This document shows positions 1 through 9,225 of a DNA stretch of 35,704 bases, piece by piece; positions within the stretch are counted from its first letter, which is position 1, and every line of letters starts with the position of its first letter. The notes beneath the pieces were generated by a model. It ran no database searches. It was not told the origin of the DNA and was given only the letters and a program-made list of their open reading frames with translations. The stretch comes from Bacteroidales bacterium (GTDB taxonomy: Bacteria; Bacteroidota; Bacteroidia; Bacteroidales; Muribaculaceae). The position numbers and the translations under genes were made by a program. The DNA is taken from positions 1-35,704 of the forward strand of contig JAAVGX010000065.1 of NCBI GenBank assembly GCA_014800065.1. Direction: 5' to 3'.

Positions 1-1
1 A

Positions 2-766
2 GCTCAGTGCCTCACCATGCTCCCGGAAGCCGGAATTCAAAATGTTTATTATAAATCGGAGACCACCCTCCCCTACAAGGCCCATCTGGACCAGCAGAAC
101 GGCTATCTGATCGGTCGTTACAGCCACGATGTGGCTATGGAGAACGGTATTCGTTTCCATGTGGATTGGCTAAAAGGGCAGAAAACCGGATTCTTCGTGG
201 ACCAGCGCGACAACCGCGAACTCCTGCGCCGGTTCAGCAACGGCCGCAAGGTTCTCAATATGTTCTGCTACACAGGCGGGTTCTCGCTGTATGCTCTGGC
301 GGGCGGAGCTCAAAAGGTTGTGTCGGTGGATTCGTCCGCGAAGGCAATCTCGCTCACAAACGCCAACGTGGAGCTGAACGACCCCGGGACCACTCGCCAC
401 GAGGCTTTCGCCGAAGATGCGTTCAAATTCCTCGACTCTATTAAAAAGGATGAGTACGACCTTATCCTCCTTGACCCTCCGGCCTTTGCAAAGCACCGCA
501 GCGCACTCCGGAATGCCCTTCAGGGGTACCGCCGACTCAATGCCAAGGCCTTTGAAAAAATTGCTCCCGGAGGAATACTCTTCACCTTCTCCTGCTCGCA
601 GGCGGTGAATAAGGACCAATTCCGCCTGGCTGTATTCAGCGCAGCCGCTCAAAGCGGACGCAAGGTGCGCATACTGCACCAGCTCACCCAGCCGGCCGAC
701 CATCCCATCAACATCTACCATCCTGAAGGAGAGTACCTAAAGGGGCTCGTTCTGTATGTAGAATAA
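2..766 (+). CDS. class I SAM-dependent rRNA methyltransferase (RlmI-like), 3' part
   Basis: The reading frame is open to the left edge, so this is the C-terminal part of a longer protein; RlmI-type enzymes are about 390 residues and the N-terminal PUA RNA-binding domain would lie outside the window. An ATG at 17 is internal to the frame and is probably not the start. Visible are the SAM-binding motif I (VLNMFCYTGGFSLYALAGG, near 240-300), an acidic VDSS after the next strand, and the DPPAFAKH motif IV near 475, followed by FSCSQ. These match the RlmI/YccW family that makes 5-methylcytosine in 23S rRNA. The family is clear; the exact target base is inferred. The DPP III gene follows after 40 bases with no visible promoter, so the two may be co-transcribed. 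Confidence 0.88.
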   Translation, partial: AQCLTMLPEAGIQNVYYKSETTLPYKAHLDQQNGYLIGRYSHDVAMENGIRFHVDWLKGQKTGFFVDQRDNRELLRRFSNGRKVLNMFCYTGGFSLYALAGGAQKVVSVDSSAKAISLTNANVELNDPGTTRHEAFAEDAFKFLDSIKKDEYDLILLDPPAFAKHRSALRNALQGYRRLNAKAFEKIAPGGILFTFSCSQAVNKDQFRLAVFSAAAQSGRKVRILHQLTQPADHPINIYHPEGEYLKGLVLYVE

Positions 767-806
767 CCCGGCAGAATCAACGGAAAACTATAAACCATCT
801 CAAAAT

Positions 807-2834
807 ATGAAACTTAAGCAAATCGGCATAGGCGCTGTTGCAGCTGCTTTTGCAATTTCAACAACTATGTGTACTAAAACAAACGCACCCGCTACGGCTG
901 ACGAGTTCGACTACACCGTCGATCGTTTCGCCGACATCGAAGTGCTGCGCTACAAAGTTCCCGACTTCGAGAACCTCACCCTTCAGCAGAAAAAGCTGGT
1001 CTACTTCCTGAACGAAGCAGCTCTGTGGGGCCGCGATATCCTTTGGGATCAGAATCACGCCTCCAATCTGGACATGCGCAATATGCTCGAAGCCGTCTAC
1101 ACCAACTATAACGGCGACCGCTCGCTGCCGGAGTTCAAGGCATTCGACACCTATATGAAACAGGTATGGTTCGGCAACGGTATACATCACCACTATTCCA
1201 ACGATAAGTTCGTGCCCGGATTCAGCCGCCAATTCCTCGAACAGCAACTTGCCGCCCTCCCCCAGGGTACACGTCCTGAAAACTACGCCGAACTGGTGGA
1301 ACTCATCTTCAATCCCGAGCTGGATGCAAAGAAGGTTAATCAGGCTGCCGGTCAGGACCTTATCGTGACTTCGTCCAATAACCTCTACGGCCCCGGGATA
1401 ACCCAGGAAGCCGTTGAAGCATACTACAACGGGCTCAAAAAGGCAAACGACCCCACGCCCATAAGCTACGGTCTTAACACTCGCGTAGTGCTCGAAAACG
1501 GCAAAATCGTTGAGCAGCCCTACAAAATCGGCGGTCTCTACAGCTCTGCTATCGAAAAAATCGTTGAAAACCTCGACAGCGCTTCCGTATACGCTGAAAA
1601 CGACACCCAGCGCACCATCATCCGCTCGCTCATCGATTTCTACACCACCGGCGACCTTGCCACTTTCGACCGCTACTCAATCGAATGGGCCGAAGATACA
1701 ATCAGTCAGGTGGACTTCATCAACGGCTTCATCGAAAGCTACGGCGACCCCCTGGGTATGACCGGCGCGTGGGAATCAATCGTTAACTTCAAGAACATTG
1801 AAGCCAGCGAACGTACTGAAAAACTCAGCGCCGACGCTCAGTGGTTCGAAGACCACAGCCCCGTGTCACCCGAATTCAAAAAGGACAAAGTGAAGGGCGT
1901 ATCCGCCAAGGTAATCACCGCCGCTATTCTGGCCGGCGATTCCTACCCCGCCACTCCTATCGGCATCAACCTGCCCAACGCAAACTGGATTCGCGCTGCA
2001 CACGGTTCCAAATCCGTTACTCTCGAAAATATAACCCAGGCCTACGACGAGGCATCCCACGGCAATGGCTTCAACGAGGAATTTGTTATCGACCAGCCCA
2101 CTCGCGAACTGCTTGACAAATATCTCTTCATCACCGATAACCTCCACACCGACCTCCACGAATGCCTCGGCCATGGCTCGGGCAAACTTCTTCCCGGCGT
2201 TGACCCCGACGCGCTCAAAGCTCACGGCTCCACCATCGAAGAAGCTCGTGCCGACCTTTTCGCACTCTACTATCTGGCCGACCCCAAACTGCTTGAAATC
2301 GGCCTTCTCGACAACCCCGAAGCCTACAAAGCCGAGTACTACAAGTACATCCTCAACGGCCTGATGACCCAGCTGATGCGCATCGAACCGGGTAAGGACG
2401 TTGAAGAAGCTCACATGCGTAACCGCAAGCTCATTGCCGAATGGGCATATGAGCACGGTAAAGAAGCAAACGTGATAGAACTCGTTGAGCGCGACGGCAA
2501 AACATTCATTCAAATCAACGACTACGAGGCACTCCGCGGCCTCTTCGGCGAGCTGCTGGCCGAAATCCAGCGCATCCGTTCCACGGGCGACTACGCCGCT
2601 GCTGAAGCCCTTGTGGAACAGTACGCCGTGAAGGTTGATCCCCGCATCCACCGCGAAGTCCTCGACCGCTACGCCGCCCTCGACATAGCACCCTACAAAG
2701 GCTTCGTTAACCCCGTGTACACCGCCGTGCGCGACGAAAACGGAAACATCACCGACGTTACCATCGACTACACCGAAGGCTACACCGACCAGATGCTCCG
2801 CTACGGCAAACAGTACAACGGCCTCAAAAAATAA
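807..2834 (+). CDS. dipeptidyl peptidase III, zinc metallopeptidase family M49
   Basis: The 675-residue product releases dipeptides from the N-terminus of peptides. The M49 zinc signature HECLGH is at residues 451-456 and the third ligand is E479 in an EEARAD motif. The spacing and total length match the Bacteroides thetaiotaomicron DPP III as I remember it. An N-terminal hydrophobic segment ends in STTMC at residue 22, an imperfect lipobox, so the enzyme is probably exported and may be a lipoprotein in the periplasm or outer membrane. Proteins of this group are sometimes mislabelled dihydrofolate reductase in databases. The start ATG is directly before the signal sequence. It lies 40 bases after the methyltransferase and has no clear promoter of its own. 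Confidence 0.93.
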   Translation: MKLKQIGIGAVAAAFAISTTMCTKTNAPATADEFDYTVDRFADIEVLRYKVPDFENLTLQQKKLVYFLNEAALWGRDILWDQNHASNLDMRNMLEAVYTNYNGDRSLPEFKAFDTYMKQVWFGNGIHHHYSNDKFVPGFSRQFLEQQLAALPQGTRPENYAELVELIFNPELDAKKVNQAAGQDLIVTSSNNLYGPGITQEAVEAYYNGLKKANDPTPISYGLNTRVVLENGKIVEQPYKIGGLYSSAIEKIVENLDSASVYAENDTQRTIIRSLIDFYTTGDLATFDRYSIEWAEDTISQVDFINGFIESYGDPLGMTGAWESIVNFKNIEASERTEKLSADAQWFEDHSPVSPEFKKDKVKGVSAKVITAAILAGDSYPATPIGINLPNANWIRAAHGSKSVTLENITQAYDEASHGNGFNEEFVIDQPTRELLDKYLFITDNLHTDLHECLGHGSGKLLPGVDPDALKAHGSTIEEARADLFALYYLADPKLLEIGLLDNPEAYKAEYYKYILNGLMTQLMRIEPGKDVEEAHMRNRKLIAEWAYEHGKEANVIELVERDGKTFIQINDYEALRGLFGELLAEIQRIRSTGDYAAAEALVEQYAVKVDPRIHREVLDRYAALDIAPYKGFVNPVYTAVRDENGNITDVTIDYTEGYTDQMLRYGKQYNGLKK

Positions 2835-2863
2835 CGCCATACGCCTAAATAGTCGAAATAAAA

Positions 2864-2895
2864 TTTGCACAGGTGATAAAAAATACCTACCTTTG
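2864..2895 (+). promoter_or_regulatory. Bacteroidetes sigma-70 promoter of rpsO
   Basis: TTTG at 2864-2867 and TACCTTTG at 2888-2895 are separated by 20 bases, an exact match to the Bacteroidetes -33/-7 consensus. Transcription should start near 2902, giving a leader of about 50 bases before the rpsO ATG at 2954. Confidence 0.85.
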
Positions 2896-2953
2896 CAGTC
2901 GCTAAGCCTATTTAGGGCCGCAAATATTATTAACATCAAAAAATCTTCTTACA

Positions 2954-3229
2954 ATGCACTTAAGCTCTGAAGAAAAAGTAGAGATCTTCGAGAAGTACGG
3001 TAAGGGCAAGACTGACACTGGCTCACCTGAAGCGCAGATTGCATTATTCTCAGTCCGTATTGCTCATTTGACTCAGCACCTGAAGTCAAATCACAAGGAT
3101 CATACCACTGAGCGCGCACTGAAGATGCTCGTAGGTAAGCGTCGTCGTCTTCTCGACTACCTGATGCGCAAAGACATCAACCGCTACCGTGCTATCATCG
3201 CTCAGAAGGAACTTGGCATCCGCAAGTAA
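2954..3229 (+). CDS. rpsO: 30S ribosomal protein S15
   Basis: A 91-residue protein, close to the usual 89. It has the family landmarks TGSPEAQIA near residue 22, the L.HLK.H.KDH block near 40, and the conserved VGKRRRLLDYL segment near 60. S15 binds the central domain of 16S rRNA and starts assembly of the platform of the small subunit. The gene stands alone between its own promoter (2864-2895) and an intrinsic terminator (3250-3277), so it is a single-gene unit. In several bacteria S15 represses its own mRNA; the short leader here could host such control, but I see no known fold in it. Confidence 0.98.
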   Translation: MHLSSEEKVEIFEKYGKGKTDTGSPEAQIALFSVRIAHLTQHLKSNHKDHTTERALKMLVGKRRRLLDYLMRKDINRYRAIIAQKELGIRK

Positions 3230-3249
3230 TCCAAGCGCAGAAAGCTCTA

Positions 3250-3277
3250 AAGGCCACCAAACGGTGGCCTTATTTTG
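3250..3277 (+). terminator. intrinsic terminator of rpsO
   Basis: A perfect 9-bp stem (3250-3258 with 3263-3271) and AAAC loop are followed by ATTTTG. It lies 21 bases after the rpsO stop codon. Confidence 0.85.
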
Positions 3278-3326
3278 TACATACCTCACATTCAGCCATG
3301 ATTAATCGGGATTTATCTCTAATTTT

Positions 3327-5534
3327 ATGACTTTCAAGCAATTTATAATCTCATCCTTTCTCTGTGGAGTTGCCGCTCTGAGCGCTTTTGCCGAGCAGCC
3401 TTGGCAGGGTCAGTGGATAAGCTCGCAGTACACCAACAGTACTCCCAACACCTGGATTGCGTTCCGCAAAGATTTCAGCGTGGACCAGGTGCCGGATTCG
3501 CTTACGGCCCGAATCGGCGCCGACACCAAATATTGGCTTTGGATCAACGGCGAACCCGTGGTGTTCGAAGGGGGGCTTAAACGTGGCCCCAAACCGGGCG
3601 CAACTTATTACGATGAAGTGGAAATTGCTCCTTATCTGAAGGAAGGCGACAACACTATTGCGCTGCTGCTGTGGCACTTCGGTAAAAACGGATTCAGCCA
3701 TGCCAACAGCGGGACGGCTGCCGTGATTTTCGATGCAGCTCCTGTAGTGGTATCGGACAACAGCTGGCGTTCCATCGGCATGACGGCCTTTTCCAACACC
3801 GATGCTCCCCACCCCAACTTCCGACTGGCCGAAAGTAATCTGCGCTACGACGCCCGCAAGGCCATCGACGGCTGGAACATGCCCGAGGGTCAGGTGCGAA
3901 TGTCGCCCGTGGCGGTCATCACCGAGGCAGGTAACGAACCATTCGGCGAACTGGTGGCGCGCCCAATCCCGCAGTGGAAAAACTATGGTCGTAAAGCTTA
4001 CGAGAGCACCTCTACCAACGGCGATACCATACGCTGCCGTCTCCCCTATAATGCCCAAGTGACTCCATACCTCAAGGTTAACGCTCCGGAAGGGAAAACT
4101 ATCCATATCCTCACCGATAATTACAACGGTGGATCGGCCTACAATGTGCGCGCTGAGTATATCACCCGAAACGGAGTTCAGGAATACGAAAATCCCGGGT
4201 GGATGAATGGTCATCAGGTGCTTTATGTGGTGCCGGAGGGAGTGGAAGTACTTGATTTACAATATCGCGAAACGGGCTACGACTGCGAATTCAGCGGTTC
4301 GTTCGAGTGCGACGATCCCTTCCTGAATGAACTCTGGAAGCGCTCGGCCCGTACACTCTACATCACCATGCGCGACACCTATATGGACTGTCCTGACCGA
4401 GAGAGGGCACAATGGTGGGGCGATGCCGTAAACGAACTCGGTGAAACCTTCTACGCCCTCTCCCCTTCCGCCAACAAATTAGCCAAGAAGGGTATCCTTG
4501 AGCTGATGAACTGGCAGCGCGACAATGGTGTAATCTACTCGCCGGTGCCTTCCGGGAACTGGCGTAAGGAACTCCCTATGCAGATGCTGGCTTCAGTGGG
4601 GTGGTACGGCTTCTACACTCAGGGATTCTATGCCGACGACTTTTCCTTCGTGCCCGAAATATATCCCGGTCTGAAAAAATATCTGCACGAAGTGTGGCAA
4701 CTTGATTCCGACGGCCTTGTGGTGAGCCGCGCCGGCGACTGGACCTGGGGCGACTGGGGCGAAAACATCGACATGGACATCCTGACCAACTGCTGGTACT
4801 ATCTGGCACTCAAGGCGGAGCGGGAATTTGCCGTCATGCAGGGTCTTGACGAAGATGTGGCCATGATCGAAGGAATTATGCACGGCATCGAAAACGCATT
4901 CGACAGCCGTTTCTGGAATGGCGATGAGTACCGCTCCCCGTCCTATACCGGCGAAACCGATGACCGCGCTCAGGCAATGGCCATTGTTAGCGGACTGGCA
5001 TCTGAAGACAAGTATCCGGCCCTTGCTCAAGTGCTTGCAAATGAGTACCATGCAAGTCCATATATGGAGAAATACGTGCTGGAAGCATTGTTCAAGATGG
5101 AATTGCCCGAGCAGGCGATGGATCGAATGCACAAACGCTACGCCAAGATGATGAATTCCAAGTTGCCCGACGGTTCGGATTATACTACCCTGTTCGAAGG
5201 TTGGGGCATCGGCGCCGAAGGCTTTGGCGGCGGCACAGTGAACCACGCCTGGAGCGGCGGACCGCTGACAATGCTGAGCCAGAAGGTTTGTGGTATCGAA
5301 CCCACCTCCCCCGGCTTCCGCACTTTCGCCATTCGTCCGCAGCTTGGCAACCTTAAAGAGGCGAGTGCCACTGTAGAAACGAATTACGGTCTTATCAAAG
5401 TGGCACTCCGCCGCGAGGGGCGCCATTTGTTCGCCAAATTCACCGTTCCCGAAGGCACCACCGCGAGCATCGATACACGCCGTGGCATCCGCACTTTCGA
5501 AGGCGGAACCTACGATCTTTGTCTGACAAAATAG
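3327..5534 (+). CDS. secreted alpha-L-rhamnosidase, GH78-type
   Basis: The 735-residue product should cleave terminal alpha-L-rhamnose from glycans. A signal peptide (residues 1-22, ending AFA/EQ) precedes N-terminal beta-sandwich domains. The (alpha/alpha)6 catalytic domain follows, with the family signature DCPDRERAQWWGD at 354-366; E359 is the likely general acid. E624 in TTLFEGWG fits the catalytic base, and the 265-residue spacing agrees with characterised GH78 enzymes. The C-terminal all-beta domain begins around W..GGPLTMLSQ near residue 645. Export points to periplasmic or surface action. It has no SusC/SusD neighbours. Its stop codon is one base from the stop of the convergent acetyltransferase gene. 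The subfamily and natural substrate cannot be told from sequence. Confidence 0.88.
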   Translation: MTFKQFIISSFLCGVAALSAFAEQPWQGQWISSQYTNSTPNTWIAFRKDFSVDQVPDSLTARIGADTKYWLWINGEPVVFEGGLKRGPKPGATYYDEVEIAPYLKEGDNTIALLLWHFGKNGFSHANSGTAAVIFDAAPVVVSDNSWRSIGMTAFSNTDAPHPNFRLAESNLRYDARKAIDGWNMPEGQVRMSPVAVITEAGNEPFGELVARPIPQWKNYGRKAYESTSTNGDTIRCRLPYNAQVTPYLKVNAPEGKTIHILTDNYNGGSAYNVRAEYITRNGVQEYENPGWMNGHQVLYVVPEGVEVLDLQYRETGYDCEFSGSFECDDPFLNELWKRSARTLYITMRDTYMDCPDRERAQWWGDAVNELGETFYALSPSANKLAKKGILELMNWQRDNGVIYSPVPSGNWRKELPMQMLASVGWYGFYTQGFYADDFSFVPEIYPGLKKYLHEVWQLDSDGLVVSRAGDWTWGDWGENIDMDILTNCWYYLALKAEREFAVMQGLDEDVAMIEGIMHGIENAFDSRFWNGDEYRSPSYTGETDDRAQAMAIVSGLASEDKYPALAQVLANEYHASPYMEKYVLEALFKMELPEQAMDRMHKRYAKMMNSKLPDGSDYTTLFEGWGIGAEGFGGGTVNHAWSGGPLTMLSQKVCGIEPTSPGFRTFAIRPQLGNLKEASATVETNYGLIKVALRREGRHLFAKFTVPEGTTASIDTRRGIRTFEGGTYDLCLTK

Positions 5535-5535
5535 G

Positions 5536-6096
5536 TCAGTTCGAAGTAGATTTGATTATTTTGATTACGCGTGCCGGATTTCCCCCTACCACGGTGAAGT
5601 CCGGCACATCTTTTGTGACAATCGCACCAGCGGCCACCACACACTGGCGTCCGATTTTGACTCCGCTCATAATCTGAGCTCCGAAACCTATCCACGAACC
5701 CCGTCCTATAACCACCGTCCCGCGTGTGCGAGTTGGTTGGTGCATCACAGGCGTCTCGGTATCGGTGAAGCAATGGTCGCGGTCGGTGATATGGACGTAG
5801 GGGGCCGTGATGACGAAATCCTCTATCACGATTCTTTCGCTACACCCCAAGTCATTGAATTTGCCCAAATTAACGCCTTCGCCCAAAACAATTTCGGGAG
5901 TTTGCGCAATGGGATTGAGCGTGAAGGTCGTGTTAGGGCCGATGATAGTGTTTTTTCCAACAACAACGCGTCCACTACCCTGCACCAGTACATCCTTGCC
6001 AATATACAAGCCCTCGGCCTTCAGCCCGGTTCGATACCGTCGGAAGGCTTGAACAACGGGGCCGGTCAAGCGGCGAAAAATTCCGAAAACGCTCAT
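5536..6096 (-). CDS. hexapeptide-repeat acyltransferase (sugar O-acetyltransferase type)
   Basis: A 186-residue protein made largely of left-handed beta-helix hexapeptide repeats (for example VLVQGSGRVVVGKNTIIG near residue 36 and VVIGRGSWIGFGAQIMSGV near 126). It ends in the AGAIVTKDVPDFTVVGGNPAR signature of the maltose/galactoside O-acetyltransferase group. The His in ITDRDHCF near residue 107 is the likely catalytic base. It would transfer an acetyl group from acetyl-CoA to a sugar. It is the last gene of the minus-strand string and its ATG overlaps the glycosyltransferase stop by 4 bases (6093-6096), so it probably decorates the same surface glycan. The acceptor is unknown. Confidence 0.88.
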   Translation of the reverse strand: MSVFGIFRRLTGPVVQAFRRYRTGLKAEGLYIGKDVLVQGSGRVVVGKNTIIGPNTTFTLNPIAQTPEIVLGEGVNLGKFNDLGCSERIVIEDFVITAPYVHITDRDHCFTDTETPVMHQPTRTRGTVVIGRGSWIGFGAQIMSGVKIGRQCVVAAGAIVTKDVPDFTVVGGNPARVIKIIKSTSN

Positions 6097-7058
6097 ACTC
6101 CAAGTTTTTTAATTAAAGCTTTTATACGCCCGACTGCCGGATTAATGTAAACCAATCGCAAAGCGAGTCTTCTGAGAGCAGCCCCCGGCAGTGCGAACAA
6201 TCGTGCCGAGAGCAATCCTGACAACAAATCGCGATTCCTCCGAACATAGGCTTGCCAACTATCGAAGGATGCCCCTGCGCTATCGCGGAATCCGTCGAGG
6301 TGATACTCATTTGCGGCAATAATGACCTCGCGTTTGAGCTTAGGCCATGGACACACTCGGGCTGTTTGCTCGATAGTTTGGGCGAGCAGTGTGAGTTTGC
6401 GGTCGCGCAACTTGCGATGGCTCAGGCTATCAGGCAAAATACGGTAATTATACAGCTCAGCGCCGATAATATACAGGCTTTCTATTCTGTTTGCAAATTG
6501 CAAACAGAATTCCTCATCTTCCTTTATTATCAGGTCGGGATTAAAGCGAATGCCATACTCTTCAATGATTTGGCGCTTGAAAGCCTTGTTCCACGTAAAG
6601 CCGAAAAAGCGTTCCGGTGAGCGGAACAGACGCGTCAAGGCAATATCAATGTCAGAGCTGAACTCGCCCTCCGGACTTATGGGGCAATGATTCACCGCGG
6701 TAGGAGTAATCTCCTTGTAACCAAAATAAATCATGTCGAAGCCCGCCCGTTCCTTTATCCGTTGGAAGAGTCTGGGGTCGATATAGTCGTCGGCATCCAC
6801 AAAAACCACATACTCGCCCTGAGCGATATCCAAACCGCAATTTCGGGCAGCTCCAGCGCCCTTCCGTGGCCCTTGCAGGAGAGTAGCCCGTGGATTTGCG
6901 GCCACAAATTCGGCGGCTACCTGAGTAGAGCCGTCGGTGCTGCCATCGTCAATCACTATGATTTCAGCGCCATCCATCCGCAGGCTATCCAAGCACTCGC
7001 CCAAGTAGGACACAGCGTTGAAAACCGGCACTATGAACGAAATGAAGGGCTTGCTCAT
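6093..7058 (-). CDS. family 2 glycosyltransferase (GT-A fold)
   Basis: The 321-residue protein starts with FISFIVPVFNA, typical of GT2 enzymes. It has the nucleotide-sugar loop DDGSTDGS at residues 37-44 and the metal-binding DADD at 88-91. The C-terminal third has a basic, partly hydrophobic stretch that may associate with the membrane. It should add one sugar from a nucleotide donor to a growing lipid-linked glycan in the cytoplasm. It overlaps the flippase upstream and the acetyltransferase downstream by 4 bases each, implying translational coupling. Donor and acceptor cannot be predicted; GDP-fucose from the divergent operon is one untested candidate. Confidence 0.92.
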   Translation of the reverse strand: MSKPFISFIVPVFNAVSYLGECLDSLRMDGAEIIVIDDGSTDGSTQVAAEFVAANPRATLLQGPRKGAGAARNCGLDIAQGEYVVFVDADDYIDPRLFQRIKERAGFDMIYFGYKEITPTAVNHCPISPEGEFSSDIDIALTRLFRSPERFFGFTWNKAFKRQIIEEYGIRFNPDLIIKEDEEFCLQFANRIESLYIIGAELYNYRILPDSLSHRKLRDRKLTLLAQTIEQTARVCPWPKLKREVIIAANEYHLDGFRDSAGASFDSWQAYVRRNRDLLSGLLSARLFALPGAALRRLALRLVYINPAVGRIKALIKKLGV

Positions 7059-8614
7059 AGCTTTCGGCGGAGAATTTTGTTAAGGATGAAATGCCTCTCG
7101 GCGGGTCCGAAAGCGATTACGAAGGCAAAAATTGAAATAACCGTTACGCACGCCAATGTTGTTTCGACCACGAACCAAAGATTGCGCAGATATGTATGAT
7201 GGATTTCCATCTGAGGCGCAATCAAACCGTAAGACACCATCATCCAAATCACTGCTCCGGAAGCACCGATGGCAATCCATGTGCGAATATTCGTGAGGAT
7301 ATAGTGACCGACAGGCAGCTCGGGAATCTGAATTTTCACAAAATACCATCCCAAGAGAATCACGCAGGCCACAGAAATAATTTCAATCTGGTAGACTGTG
7401 TTTACGCCCCAATCAAACCAGCGCAGCAGCACATATGCCACCACCGGAGAAATGAGGTAGAATGAGCCGCTGATGAATGAGATGTTGCGGACGTTTCCCG
7501 TGGCATGCACCCCGGTGTTGTTCACTCCTATAATCACATGAGCGAATGCCACAATCAGCGAAAGACGAATAAAATCCACAGAAAATTCGGGAATCTGCCC
7601 CAACCACAGCCACATCACCCTGGGTGTTTCAATCATCAGGGGCACGGCTACCAGAGCGTAGACCAGCATAGTGAACTGCACCGAGCGGCTCATCAACCGC
7701 CCCATCGAAGAGTAGTCCTCTCCGGCATACTGCTTGATGATCTGAGGTCTGAAAGCCTGACTTACGGCGTTGGTAAATCCGAGAATAGAAGTTCGCACGG
7801 TGAATGAAAGCGTAAAGGCGGTGTTGGCCAGCACACCGAAAAACATATTCAGGAGGATAGGAGTACCCTGCTCCTGGGCAATTACGCCCATATGTCCGTA
7901 GAGGTCGTAGACACTGAACCGTGCCATCTCGCCGAACACTTGTCTGTTCCATTTCCACTTGAACCTCGCTTCTGGGAATTTGCGCACACAGTACATGCGG
8001 TAGGTCAAAGCGAGGAGAATATTGAGAAGGCACATCAGAACGGCGTAAAATATTAGGCGGTCGCTGTCGGTGAGCAACAACATATACACAATACCCAACT
8101 TGAGCACCACAGCCACACTCTCCATGTAAGCGTAGACCTTCATTTTTTCGTGTGCAATAATCTCCGCACCATAAGGTACCTGAGTAAAGGACACGATCAT
8201 GGAAATAATTGTGAGCTGGTACAGGACATTTACGGCAAACATACGGTCAGGCGGGAAGTTCATCTTGTTATTTACGAACCAAAGCCCCAGCGTTTCGGCC
8301 AAAACCGTCACCACAGCAGCAATTACGATGTGCACCAACAGGGCGGTGGAGAAAGTGTCGCGCACCTTTTCGATATCGTTCTTCCCTAAAGCAAAAGTGA
8401 TGAAGCGAGACGTAGCCCCTGCCATGGCAGTGTTCAGGAAGGAAGCCATAGCCACCACACCACCAACCACGCCCCAGATACCGTAGTCCGAGTCGCCCAA
8501 CACGCTGAGCACCACACGCGAGGTGTAAAGCCCCACGATGGTGACCAGAATCATGCGCAGAGTCAGCGCGATGGCGTTTCCGGCTATTCGGTTGTTATCG
8601 ACCTGCTCTCCCAC
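7055..8614 (-). CDS. Wzx-like polysaccharide flippase (MOP superfamily)
   Basis: A 519-residue integral membrane protein with about 12-14 hydrophobic segments. The N-terminal pattern (NNRIAGNAIALTLRMILV, then TSRVVLSVLG and DYGIWGVVGGVV) is typical of Bacteroidales O-antigen/capsule flippases, which move undecaprenyl-linked oligosaccharides across the inner membrane. The start is a GTG at 8612-8614, which puts the first 31 bases inside the end of the upstream channel gene. The family-typical N-terminal sequence supports this start over a later ATG. The neighbours, a glycosyltransferase and an acetyltransferase, support a surface-glycan role. No Wzy polymerase is visible in the window. Confidence 0.9.
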   Translation of the reverse strand: MGEQVDNNRIAGNAIALTLRMILVTIVGLYTSRVVLSVLGDSDYGIWGVVGGVVAMASFLNTAMAGATSRFITFALGKNDIEKVRDTFSTALLVHIVIAAVVTVLAETLGLWFVNNKMNFPPDRMFAVNVLYQLTIISMIVSFTQVPYGAEIIAHEKMKVYAYMESVAVVLKLGIVYMLLLTDSDRLIFYAVLMCLLNILLALTYRMYCVRKFPEARFKWKWNRQVFGEMARFSVYDLYGHMGVIAQEQGTPILLNMFFGVLANTAFTLSFTVRTSILGFTNAVSQAFRPQIIKQYAGEDYSSMGRLMSRSVQFTMLVYALVAVPLMIETPRVMWLWLGQIPEFSVDFIRLSLIVAFAHVIIGVNNTGVHATGNVRNISFISGSFYLISPVVAYVLLRWFDWGVNTVYQIEIISVACVILLGWYFVKIQIPELPVGHYILTNIRTWIAIGASGAVIWMMVSYGLIAPQMEIHHTYLRNLWFVVETTLACVTVISIFAFVIAFGPAERHFILNKILRRKL

Positions 8615-9183
8615 TTAGCGATTCGGTAGAGATTGCATCCTAAATAGTTACCGAAAACAATCGGGATGTAACACTTCATTAAAAATTGAGCGGGCTCGGG
8701 TGCGGCCCAGAAATAGAAAGCATCGGCAATGCAGTGCGGGAATCCGCACAGAATGAACGTGGGCACGCCCAGCAAAAGCACCCAGAAGTTACCCTTGTTC
8801 GCAGCCTGCACGGCGGCAGTCATGATGAATCCGCAGGGAATGGCCAGCACGGCACATTTCCACCACCCGGTGGCCACACGGAGGTCGAGGATGGCCTGGG
8901 CAGCCTCTCCAACTGCGGATGCCATAAGCGTGCCCACCAGCCCCGTTCCGACCAGATTGCCGAAAAGAATAGCCACGAGCCACCACAGGCCATCCTTACC
9001 CCACACAAACTGAGCTTTGCCGGTGAAGAGATGGAAGCCCGAGGCTATGACGGCCAGCAGTCCGAAGCCGAACATACAGGCGCCCACCACACCGCCCACC
9101 TTGAGGTAGACAGTGCCCGCGATGCCTATGGAGACTCCGGCCAGGATTGACGCACCATAGCGGTTGATATTGAAATTTTCCAT
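8584..9183 (-). CDS. short formate/nitrite transporter (FNT) family channel
   Basis: The 199-residue protein has six hydrophobic helices (about residues 11-27, 34-55, 66-88, 107-129, 132-157, 171-189). Two FNT hallmarks are present: FGNLVGT in helix 3 and GFPHCIADAF near residues 147-156, where H150 matches the central pore histidine of FocA/NirC. The usual length is about 260-285, so the cytoplasmic N-terminal helix and long loops are reduced. It would form a pentameric channel for small monovalent anions such as formate. It is the first gene of a minus-strand string leading into glycan genes, an unexpected partnership. The family call is good; the substrate is unknown. Confidence 0.8.
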   Translation of the reverse strand: MENFNINRYGASILAGVSIGIAGTVYLKVGGVVGACMFGFGLLAVIASGFHLFTGKAQFVWGKDGLWWLVAILFGNLVGTGLVGTLMASAVGEAAQAILDLRVATGWWKCAVLAIPCGFIMTAAVQAANKGNFWVLLLGVPTFILCGFPHCIADAFYFWAAPEPAQFLMKCYIPIVFGNYLGCNLYRIAKWESRSITTE

Positions 9184-9225
9184 TGAAGATTCGTTCTATG
9201 ATTGGTTTAGTATGCAAATTTAACC

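Noticed and set aside
1866..2939. Long minus-strand open frame (357 codons) across the DPP III gene
   Set aside because: It is the shadow of a well-supported M49 peptidase gene, with Val/Phe/Gly-rich translation and no family features.
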